A stretch of DNA of 8,789 nt from CS1-C013 sp964347265 (GCA_964347265.1 CAYFXV010000026.1:1-8789); one strand, 5' to 3'; counted from the first letter of the stretch, positions 1-4,301 are shown. Notes: generated by a model from the sequence alone, not told the origin. Program-made: numbers and translations.

Positions 1-1
1 T

Positions 2-139
2 GCAATATATTATTATGATTCTGGAAGCACAAATCAATTAGCTTATAATACTGATGTTTTTCCTTTTGAAAACCTATTTGGAGATGCGGATTATGCTAAC
101 AGATCAATAAGCATCTATGCAACTTATGTTAGTAGTTAG
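2..139 (+). CDS. C-terminal end of an unknown protein (partial)
   Basis: A frame open from the first bases of the window ends at TAG 137-139 and gives 45 residues. The start lies outside the window. The visible tail is rich in Tyr, Ser, Asn and Asp and has no Cys or Lys. It contains one possible N-glycosylation sequon (NRS, residues 33-35 of the visible part) and ends in a short alternating hydrophobic stretch, ISIYATYV, that looks like a beta strand. This composition resembles the end of an exported or surface protein, but that is inference from composition only. It converges with argF on the minus strand, with 36 bp between the two stop codons. Family not recognised. Confidence 0.6.
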   Translation, partial: AIYYYDSGSTNQLAYNTDVFPFENLFGDADYANRSISIYATYVSS

Positions 140-175
140 AAAATATAATTGATCATTAACTATAATGAATTTCAA

Positions 176-1036
176 TTATTTTAACAATAGATATAAAATA
201 GCTTTTTGAACGTGCAATCTATTTTCAGCTTGGTCAAAGATTACAGATTGTTTCCCGTCCATAACCTTTGATGTTATTTCAACACCCCTATGAGCCATTA
301 AGGGGTGCATGACAATAGCATTCTTTTTTGCGAGTTTTAGAAGTTTTGAATTAACTTGATATTTCTTTAAATCTTCTATTCTATGGTGATCTTTCTCACC
401 CATGCTTACGTAAGTATCAGTATACAAAACATCAGCATCTTTAACAGCTTCTTTTGGATCTTCAATAATTTTGTATTTCGCCTTTATTTTTGGTTTATGA
501 TTTGAGGGACAAGAAACTATAGCTTTCATTCCAAACTTTCCACATAAATATATAAAAGAATGAAAAGTATTGTTTGTCCCATCTCCTAGAAAAACTATTT
601 TTAATCCTTTTAATTTTTTCTTTTTTTGTTTAATTGTGTATAAATCAGTTAAAGCTTGACACGGATGCTCTAAATCATCTAATCCATTTATAATAGGAAT
701 AGAAGAGTATTTTGCTAATTCTAACATTTTCTTATGTTCAAACAATCTTGCTATTATACAATCAACATATCTTGATAAAACCTTTGCTGTATCTGCTATG
801 GTTTCTCCTCTTTCTAATTGTGTATCACTTTTTGAAAGAAATATTGCATGACCTCCTAGATGAAACATTGCTGTTTCAAAGGAAACTCTTGTTCTTGTGC
901 TTGGTTTTTCAAAAATCATTGCTAATAGTTTATTTTTCAATAAAGGTTTTTTCTTGTTTTTTAATTTATCAGTTGTTTTGAAAATTAATTCAATTTCTTT
1001 TTTTGTTAATTTTTTTGTTGATAACAAATCTTTCAT
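176..1036 (-). CDS. argF: Ornithine carbamoyltransferase-like enzyme with altered HCLP motif
   Basis: Member of the aspartate/ornithine carbamoyltransferase family, 286 residues, somewhat shorter than the usual 300-335. The carbamoyl-phosphate domain has STRTR at 46-50 and HPCQ at 124-127. The second domain has GDGTNN at 151-156, DTYVSMGE at 207-214 (the ornithine-type SMG loop) and the conserved QAENRLH at 269-275. The expected HCLP motif reads HPLM at 244-247, followed by AHRG as in ornithine enzymes; HPL resembles the HPLP of aspartate carbamoyltransferases. The residue equivalent to the ornithine-binding Cys is therefore Pro. Next to carbamate kinase, the likely role is catabolic: citrulline plus phosphate to ornithine plus carbamoyl phosphate, in the cytoplasm. 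The ATG overlaps the arcC stop (ATGA), so translation is probably coupled. The family is certain; the amino substrate is less so. Confidence 0.93.
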   Translation of the reverse strand: MKDLLSTKKLTKKEIELIFKTTDKLKNKKKPLLKNKLLAMIFEKPSTRTRVSFETAMFHLGGHAIFLSKSDTQLERGETIADTAKVLSRYVDCIIARLFEHKKMLELAKYSSIPIINGLDDLEHPCQALTDLYTIKQKKKKLKGLKIVFLGDGTNNTFHSFIYLCGKFGMKAIVSCPSNHKPKIKAKYKIIEDPKEAVKDADVLYTDTYVSMGEKDHHRIEDLKKYQVNSKLLKLAKKNAIVMHPLMAHRGVEITSKVMDGKQSVIFDQAENRLHVQKAILYLLLK

Positions 1037-1902
1037 TCCATCACAGTCCCAGCTTTTCCTTTTAATGCCTTATCTAATAATTTTGGTTTGGTTATTATAA
1101 CTTTTTTGCCTTTTTTCAAGAAACTAATACTGGCTTCTATTTTAGGTCTCATTGAACCTTCTTTAAAATCTTCTACAAGTTTTTTCGCATCTTTAACACT
1201 CATTTCTGCAATTGGTATTGGATTTCTACTTTCATATTTCAAATAAACACAATCAATATCTGTTAGAAATATTAATAGGTCAGCTTTTAATTCTGAAGCT
1301 AATAGTTCTGTTGAGTAATCTTTATCAATAACAGCTTCTATTCCTTTTAATCCTTTTTCTCTTATAACAGGAACTCCTCCACCACCGCAAGTTATTACTA
1401 TATAATCTTTTATTAAAGACTTTATTTGATCGATTTCAATTATTTTCTTTGGTTTGGGAGATGAGACAATTTTTCTCCAACCTTCAATTTCTTTAATCAT
1501 ATTTCTTTTTATTTTTGTTTTATAATAAGGACCAATTGGTTTGGTTGGATTTTTAAATGCAGGATCTTTTTTATCAACTAGAACTTGAGTAACAACTGTT
1601 ACTGCTTTTTTCTTTAAAATGTTTTGAATTGATTTTTGTAACAAATACCCTAGTTGTCCCTGTGTCATTGCATCGCAAACATCTAAAGGCATTGGAGGAA
1701 CTTCTTTTGTTGAATGCTGTTGAATTAACAAGTCGCCTACTTGAGGACCGTTACCATGTGTTAAAACTAGTTTGTATTTTTTTGATAAATTTTTCAAATG
1801 AGAAACAGTTTTATCAATATGTTTCATTTGTTGTTCTAAAGTTCCTTTTTCTTCAGGAGTTACTAGAGCATTTCCACCTAATGCAATTACAGCTATCCTC
1901 AT
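1033..1902 (-). CDS. arcC: Carbamate kinase
   Basis: Transfers phosphate from carbamoyl phosphate to ADP, giving ATP and carbamate (the reverse reaction is possible); cytoplasmic amino-acid kinase family. 289 residues against about 310 for the family. Motifs in order: ALGGNAL at 7-13, THGNGPQVG at 48-56, DVCDAMTQGQLGY at 74-86, KPIGPYY at 121-127, GWRKIVSSPKP at 141-151, CGGGGVPV at 172-179, IDKDYSTELLA at 192-202, LTDIDCVY at 213-220 and GSMRPKIEA at 249-257. I chose ATG 1900-1902 because MRIAVIALGGNA is the normal N-terminus. The frame stays open for 32 more codons, but these run across tRNA-Glu on the other strand. A TATA box 27 nt upstream implies a leaderless mRNA. It is first in an operon with argF; with an arginine deiminase elsewhere this would be ATP-yielding arginine fermentation. 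Confidence 0.96.
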   Translation of the reverse strand: MRIAVIALGGNALVTPEEKGTLEQQMKHIDKTVSHLKNLSKKYKLVLTHGNGPQVGDLLIQQHSTKEVPPMPLDVCDAMTQGQLGYLLQKSIQNILKKKAVTVVTQVLVDKKDPAFKNPTKPIGPYYKTKIKRNMIKEIEGWRKIVSSPKPKKIIEIDQIKSLIKDYIVITCGGGGVPVIREKGLKGIEAVIDKDYSTELLASELKADLLIFLTDIDCVYLKYESRNPIPIAEMSVKDAKKLVEDFKEGSMRPKIEASISFLKKGKKVIITKPKLLDKALKGKAGTVME

Positions 1903-1903
1903 A

Positions 1904-1914
1904 ATATATTTAAA
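1904..1914 (+). promoter_or_regulatory. TATA box for tRNA-Glu
   Basis: ATATATTTAAA is centred about 29 nt before the tRNA 5' end at 1939. It begins only two bases outside the arcC start codon on the other strand. Confidence 0.6.
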
Positions 1915-1925
1915 AAGAATTGTTG

Positions 1926-1933
1926 AATATAAT
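1926..1933 (-). promoter_or_regulatory. TATA box for arcC-argF
   Basis: Minus-strand ATTATATT is centred about 27 nt before the arcC ATG, the spacing for a leaderless archaeal transcript. It lies between the tRNA-Glu TATA box and the tRNA-Glu 5' end, so the two divergent promoters interlock. Confidence 0.55.
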
Positions 1934-1938
1934 CTTAT

Positions 1939-2013
1939 GCCCCTGTCGTCTAGTCCGGTCAAGGACTCGAGTCTCTCGAGCTCGGAACATGGGTTCAAAT
2001 CCCATCGGGGGCA
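1939..2013 (+). tRNA. tRNA-Glu (anticodon CUC)
   Basis: A complete cloverleaf. The acceptor stem 1939-1945 pairs with 2006-2012 (one U-G pair). The D stem is GTCT/GGAC (1948-1951 with 1963-1966). The anticodon stem 1968-1972 pairs with 1980-1984, with loop CTCTCGA and anticodon CTC at 1975-1977. The T stem 1989-1993 pairs with 2001-2005 around TTCAAAT. The discriminator is A2013. CCA is not encoded and no intron is needed. CUC reads the GAG codon. Confidence 0.97.
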
Positions 2014-2063
2014 TTATAAAAATAAAAATAAAATATGTTTGCCACAATACAAAACAATAAATT

Positions 2064-2071
2064 TTTATAAT
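2064..2071 (+). promoter_or_regulatory. Possible TATA box for a small transcript
   Basis: TTTATAAT is centred about 27 nt before ATG 2095. This matches the spacing of other promoters in the window, but no recognised gene follows. Confidence 0.3.
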
Positions 2072-2090
2072 ACGAACATATTTATTGGTA

Positions 2091-2145
2091 GACTATGGAA
2101 TGTTTGAATAAATATCTTTGGTCAAGAAACTGGTTTTCCATAGTC
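2091..2145. repeat. 10-bp perfect inverted repeat
   Basis: GACTATGGAA at 2091-2100 is the exact reverse complement of TTCCATAGTC at 2136-2145, leaving a 35-nt loop. The left arm contains the ATG of a 26-codon open frame (2095-2175) and sits where transcription from the 2064-2071 box should begin. It could be an RNA hairpin, an operator, or chance; a 10-bp arm of this spacing can arise randomly in AT-rich DNA. Confidence 0.4.
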
Positions 2146-2289
2146 ATTTATACAAATTTTAATACAACATTTTAATTTGGGATGATTCCTGTTCTTTTTT
2201 TCTCTTGGATGACCATATTCTATATATCTTTCATTAATAATAGTTGAGAAAGAATCGAACTGCAAACCCAAGGAGGTTGTTCCATAAAG
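2122..2289 (-). pseudogene. Likely remnant of a DDE transposase (IS4/IS1634-like)
   Basis: A minus-strand frame of 55 codons has no ATG and is bounded by TAA upstream (2290-2292) and TGA at 2122-2124. It reads as an internal piece of a protein: YGTTSLGLQFDS at 2-13, EYGHPREKKNRNHPKLK at 24-40, then DYGKPVS at 49-55. The order TTS-loop, then G-x-basic-x-R-x-x-P-K/Q-L, then G-K-P-V resembles the first catalytic-Asp region of IS4/IS1634-type transposases, where the first motif is usually DxTS. Here the expected Asp position appears to be Gly. Another minus frame just upstream, beginning about 2325, reads GTENLPNFNF and could be the preceding segment after a frameshift. The assignment rests on recalled motif patterns and is uncertain. 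Confidence 0.4.
2195..2201 (+). terminator. T7 tract, possible archaeal terminator
   Basis: A run of seven T on the plus strand, about 100 nt after the predicted start from the 2064-2071 box. It could end that small transcript or read-through from tRNA-Glu. Confidence 0.25.
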
Positions 2290-2355
2290 TTAAAATTTGG
2301 CAGGTTTTCGGTTCCTCAAAAATTCTGAATAAATTTTTTATTAGTTTTTAATATC

Positions 2356-2568
2356 TTAAGGTTTCTTTTGCATTATCTTTAATGTTTTAAATTCTTTATA
2401 CCACACTATTATTCCGAATGTAGAATTCATAATAGATACTACTTCTACTATCTCTGGTTTATTTACAAACTTTTCTACATTCTTTAAAGTTTTTTCAAAG
2501 TCCTTTGTTCTCATTCCCCACGGAAAGATCTTATATTTTATTTTGTATCTCCTGATTGGAAGTCTCAT
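2356..2568 (-). CDS. Small basic protein of unknown function
   Basis: 70 residues, unrecognised. The N-terminus is strongly basic (RRYKIKYK at 6-13). A charged predicted helix at about 22-37 is followed by two hydrophobic strand-like stretches (EIVEVVSI at 39-46, FGIIVWYK at 51-58). This suggests a compact alpha/beta fold, possibly nucleic-acid binding, but that is inference from composition. There is no Cys and no membrane segment. The ATG at 2566-2568 lies about 27 nt from the TTTAAA box at 2592-2597, so the mRNA is probably leaderless. The same box is equally placed for the divergent gene at 2622, so the pair may be co-expressed. Its stop lies just before the transposase-like remnant, but it does not read as part of that element. 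Confidence 0.65.
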   Translation of the reverse strand: MRLPIRRYKIKYKIFPWGMRTKDFEKTLKNVEKFVNKPEIVEVVSIMNSTFGIIVWYKEFKTLKIMQKKP

Positions 2569-2590
2569 ATAAGAAATATGAAAAATAAGA

Positions 2591-2599
2591 GTTTAAATG
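2591..2599. promoter_or_regulatory. Symmetric bidirectional TATA box
   Basis: GTTTAAATG with palindromic core TTTAAA (2592-2597) sits at the midpoint between the minus-strand ATG (2568) and the plus-strand GTG (2622), 26-28 nt from each. It is part of a 22-nt sequence repeated exactly at 6567-6588. Confidence 0.6.
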
Positions 2600-2621
2600 T
2601 TTTAGTGTTCTACTAAAAATT

Positions 2622-3014
2622 GTGACAGAAGACAAAATATTTTTACTTATAAGCAAAGATTGGAAAAACGTGATGTTCTCTACAGAAAAATCACGACCAG
2701 GTTATAATTTATCAAAAGAATATTCTGGAACGGATTACGGATTATTAAAAGAATTGTTATCTGAATTAAAAGTTCAAGAAAATACTCCTCTTAGTGCGTT
2801 GGAATATAATACAAGAATAGCTGAAAATCTTCGACCAAAAAAATTAGAAGTAGAAAGTTTAATAACAAAAGATACTCCTCCATCTATTGAAAAATTCGTA
2901 AGAGATGCTGTTGACAATGTAGATGAACACCAAAGAGTTCTGGATGTGGTTTGGTGGTTAGGCAGAGAGATTGCTAAACATGATAAAGAGAAAAAAGACA
3001 AAGGACAAGAATAA
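2622..3014 (+). CDS. Unknown cytoplasmic protein with GTG start
   Basis: 130 residues, family not recognised. It is soluble and charged, with no membrane segment and no Cys. A likely strand (KIFLLISKDW, 5-14) is followed by helical regions, a tryptophan-rich helix (VLDVVWWLGREIAKHD, about 105-120) and a Lys/Glu tail. The start is GTG at 2622, supported by the TATA box centred 27 nt upstream, which predicts a leaderless message beginning at the GTG. An ATG 17 codons further in is an alternative but would have a poorly spaced TATA. It diverges from the 70-codon gene and is followed 50 bp later by a small membrane protein with its own promoter. The 22-nt promoter module is shared with the gene at 6613. 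Confidence 0.75.
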   Translation: MTEDKIFLLISKDWKNVMFSTEKSRPGYNLSKEYSGTDYGLLKELLSELKVQENTPLSALEYNTRIAENLRPKKLEVESLITKDTPPSIEKFVRDAVDNVDEHQRVLDVVWWLGREIAKHDKEKKDKGQE

Positions 3015-3034
3015 ATTAATTTATGAATGAGAAC

Positions 3035-3057
3035 TTTAAATCTCAATTTTTCTATAA
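3035..3057 (+). promoter_or_regulatory. TATA box and -10-like element for the 55-codon gene
   Basis: CTTTAAAT (3035-3042) is centred about 26 nt before ATG 3065. CTATAA (3052-3057) sits at -13 to -8 from the ATG, exactly as it does before the gene at 7367. Confidence 0.6.
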
Positions 3058-3064
3058 TTTTAGT

Positions 3065-3232
3065 ATGAAAAGAATTCTATTTTATACCGTAGCATTAATA
3101 GGAATCATACTAATAATGGTAGGAGGATGGAACACAGTAACAAAAAATGTTTTTTATGTTCTACATTTGATTGTAGGTATAGTGTTAGTATTTCTAGCTG
3201 ATAAATTTTTACTACCTAAGAAAAATAGATAG
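3065..3232 (+). CDS. Small two-helix membrane protein
   Basis: 55 residues, unrecognised. Two hydrophobic helices (about 4-21 and 29-45) are joined by a short loop GWNTVTKN. A basic tail (LPKKNR, 50-55) and the basic MKR start would put both ends in the cytoplasm. The frame is open from an ATG at 3023, adding 14 residues. I chose ATG 3065 because the TATA box at 3035-3042 lies 26 nt before it and downstream of the earlier ATG, and because MKRILFYTV is a better membrane-protein start. The stop TAG (3230-3232) lies within an inverted repeat that probably terminates both this gene and the convergent tRNA-Ser. Function unknown. Confidence 0.7.
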   Translation: MKRILFYTVALIGIILIMVGGWNTVTKNVFYVLHLIVGIVLVFLADKFLLPKKNR

Positions 3233-3250
3233 TATAAAAAAGAATACTAT
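3229..3250. terminator. Possible bidirectional terminator
   Basis: ATAGTAT (3229-3235) and ATACTAT (3244-3250) form a perfect 7-bp inverted repeat around an A6 run (3236-3241), which reads as T6 on the minus strand. It lies between the convergent 55-codon gene and tRNA-Ser, and the left arm includes the TAG stop. An oligo-T run is the usual archaeal termination signal for the minus-strand tRNA. Confidence 0.4.
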
Positions 3251-3257
3251 AAGATTA

Positions 3258-3345
3258 TGGCGCCGAGGACAGGATTTGAACCTGCAAGTCCTTACGGACA
3301 GTAGTTTTCGAGACTACCGCTTTAACCAAATTCAGCCACCTCGGC
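3258..3345 (-). tRNA. tRNA-Ser (anticodon CGA), CCA encoded
   Basis: A complete class II cloverleaf on the minus strand. The 7-bp acceptor GCCGAGG/CCTCGGC is perfect. The D stem is GCT/AGC, and the anticodon stem GTAGT/ACTAC has loop CTCGAAA with anticodon CGA at 3308-3310. The extra arm is GTCC-GTAA-GGAC. The T stem is GCAGG/CCTGT around TTCAAAT. The discriminator is G, as normal for tRNA-Ser. CCA is encoded at 3258-3260, so the body without it is 3261-3345. It decodes UCG. Confidence 0.97.
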
Positions 3346-3366
3346 TAATAGAAGTATAAAAAACAC

Positions 3367-3377
3367 TATTTAAATTA
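3367..3377 (-). promoter_or_regulatory. TATA box for tRNA-Ser
   Basis: TTTAAAT-containing A/T box (core ATTTAAAT, 3368-3375) centred about 27 nt upstream of the tRNA-Ser 5' end at 3345. Confidence 0.55.
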
Positions 3378-3383
3378 TTTAAG

Positions 3384-3391
3384 TTTTATAA
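3384..3391 (+). promoter_or_regulatory. TATA-like box before the 27-codon frame
   Basis: TTTTATAA is centred about 27 nt before ATG 3415, the spacing seen for leaderless genes elsewhere in the window. Confidence 0.35.
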
Positions 3392-3414
3392 GTAAGGAAT
3401 TATAAATTATTTCT

Positions 3415-3498
3415 ATGAAAAAACAGCAAAAATCAAAACCTTGGTGCTATTCTTACACTTTTTTCTTTAGTAAAGAATGGGAAGTAAATAACCCTTAA
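3415..3498 (+). CDS. Candidate 27-residue microprotein
   Basis: ATG 3415 to TAA 3496-3498. The peptide has a basic N-terminal half (MKKQQKSKP), then PWCYSYTFFFS, then an acidic/polar end (KEWEVNNP). The evidence for a gene is the well-spaced TATA-like box and the fact that its stop codon directly abuts, without overlap, the stop codon of the convergent gene at 3499-4089. It has one Cys, two Trp and an aromatic centre. It could still be a chance frame: at 27 codons, an open frame alone proves nothing. No family recognised. Confidence 0.35.
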   Translation: MKKQQKSKPWCYSYTFFFSKEWEVNNP

Positions 3499-4089
3499 CT
3501 AATCACATCTTGTAACAGTCCTATAATTTGTGACTTCTCTATACTTTGTCATTTGTACTGTTTGATTTAACCCTTTTAATTCATAAATTATTATTTTTCC
3601 TGTAGCAGGGTCATTTGTATTTCTTCCTTGAGAACTTCTATCAAGAACAAAATAATATTTTCCCTCTTCTCCCAATTCAAAACTAAAGGTCTTGTTTTCA
3701 CTACCACTTTCTTTTACTAAAGCAAATGCAGATTTTCTATCAAAATACCTTTCTTTATTATATTCATCAAAAATGAAAAAATGAGTTGGTAAAGTTGATG
3801 TGAAAGTAACATTGTATTTGCAAGGACTACATAATTCATAAGAAATGTATGCAGGCCTGTTTGTTGGTACGAGTATATTAACTTTTTCTAAAATCTTTAT
3901 GTAAATCTCTCCCCATTTTACTTCATAATCATATTCTTTGTAAGGCTCTAAAGTAATGTAAGATTGTTTAAATTCTGCACATTTTAAAATAGAATAACCT
4001 GTAGAATTGGTTAGATAAACCCCCAATACTATGATAAATACTATAGCTAATATTACTCCTAACATTTTGTAAATATCTTCTCTTTCCAT
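3499..4089 (-). CDS. Membrane-anchored extracellular protein
   Basis: 196 residues. A short charged N-terminus is followed by one membrane helix (about 9-26) and an exterior domain, so it is a signal-anchored surface protein. The exterior part has four N-glycosylation sequons (N28, N93, N132, N175), a CSPC pair (87-90) and Cys 37 and 195. A beta-rich core includes FSFELGEEGKYYFVLD (135-150), a pattern common in beta-sandwich domains that end in a 'G-x-Y-Y-F-V-V-D' strand. The tail has a tandem hexad KYREVT/NYRTVT (182-193) before RCD. TATA at 4111-4121 is about 27 nt upstream, so the mRNA is leaderless. Its TAG abuts the TAA of the 27-codon frame. Function unknown. Confidence 0.8.
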   Translation of the reverse strand: MEREDIYKMLGVILAIVFIIVLGVYLTNSTGYSILKCAEFKQSYITLEPYKEYDYEVKWGEIYIKILEKVNILVPTNRPAYISYELCSPCKYNVTFTSTLPTHFFIFDEYNKERYFDRKSAFALVKESGSENKTFSFELGEEGKYYFVLDRSSQGRNTNDPATGKIIIYELKGLNQTVQMTKYREVTNYRTVTRCD

Positions 4090-4110
4090 AAGAAAATCTA
4101 GAATAGTAAA

Positions 4111-4121
4111 TAATTTAAATG
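4111..4121 (-). promoter_or_regulatory. TATA box for the 196-codon gene
   Basis: Minus-strand CATTTAAATTA is centred 27 nt before the ATG at 4087-4089. The bases after it resemble the 22-nt module at 2587 (TTTAAAT, then TTTA, then TTCTA at similar spacing). Confidence 0.6.
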
Positions 4122-4133
4122 GTACAGAAAAAC

Positions 4134-4244
4134 TTATTCGCCTTTATATTCTACTATTTGCCCATCTTTATTTACTTCGTATTTCTCTCCACTGATATCC
4201 AAATCCTCTAAAATTTGTTTCATTGAAACACACATATTTATCAT
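4134..4244 (-). CDS. Candidate 36-residue small protein
   Basis: ATG 4242-4244 to TAA 4134-4136. The residues look like a real compact protein: a Met-rich start, an acidic helix (KQILEDLDI, 9-17), then EKYEVNKDGQIVEYKGE (20-36), which reads as a beta hairpin with the turn NKDG. Codon choice is A/T-ending like the neighbours. The box TTTATAAA at 4266-4273 is 25-26 nt upstream, in keeping with a leaderless start. Internal ATG codons at residues 4 and 8 are alternative starts. It lies upstream of, and in the same direction as, the 196-codon gene, and diverges from the gene at 4346. Function not recognised. Confidence 0.5.
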   Translation of the reverse strand: MINMCVSMKQILEDLDISGEKYEVNKDGQIVEYKGE

Positions 4245-4265
4245 AATTATTTTATGTTCGCCGAT

Positions 4266-4273
4266 TTATAAAC
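4266..4273 (-). promoter_or_regulatory. TATA box for the 36-codon frame
   Basis: TTTATAAA (palindromic) centred 25-26 nt from the ATG at 4244 on the minus strand. Confidence 0.4.
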
Positions 4274-4279
4274 ATAACC

Positions 4280-4301
4280 ACGTCAAAAAACGATAACGTC
4301 A
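4280..4301. repeat. Direct repeat ACGTCA in a divergent promoter region
   Basis: ACGTCA occurs at 4280-4285 and 4296-4301, 16 nt apart start to start, between the two divergent TATA boxes. In this AT-rich DNA the paired CG-containing hexamers stand out and could be an operator. Short enough to be chance. Confidence 0.3.

Larger units (their letters stand above)
2014..2355. other. 342-bp region without an intact gene
   Basis: Lies between tRNA-Glu and the 70-codon gene. On the plus strand it holds a TATA-like box (2064-2071), a 10-bp inverted repeat (2091-2100/2136-2145), a possible 26-codon frame (2095-2175) and a T7 tract (2195-2201). On the minus strand it holds what reads as a decayed transposase fragment (2122-2289). 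No intact conserved gene is visible. Confidence 0.7.

Noticed and set aside
712..1100. Plus-strand open frames opposite argF and arcC
   Set aside because: Composition is dominated by Leu/Phe/Ile from the complement of Lys-rich codons; the minus-strand enzymes are unmistakable.
1629..1904. Plus-strand open frame opposite arcC
   Set aside because: Shadow of carbamate kinase, with no promoter or ribosome site.
1903..1998. 32-codon N-terminal extension of carbamate kinase
   Set aside because: It runs antisense through tRNA-Glu, matches nothing in the family, and the conserved start MRIAVIALGG plus the TATA spacing fix the start at 1902.
2178..2190. C/D-box-like ATGAT in the gene-free region
   Set aside because: Does not match the full RTGATGA box, and no well-placed CTGA D box or k-turn was found.
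2247..2275. tRNA T-arm-like GTTCGATTC on the minus strand
   Set aside because: The flanking bases do not form the 5-bp T stem and no acceptor or anticodon arm can be found; it falls inside the transposase-like frame.
2774..3046. Minus-strand open frame opposite the 130-codon gene
   Set aside because: Ser/Leu-rich shadow with no correctly spaced TATA; the plus-strand gene has a strong promoter.
3023..3064. Earlier ATG for the 55-codon membrane protein
   Set aside because: The promoter TATA box lies downstream of this ATG, so it would not be in the transcript.
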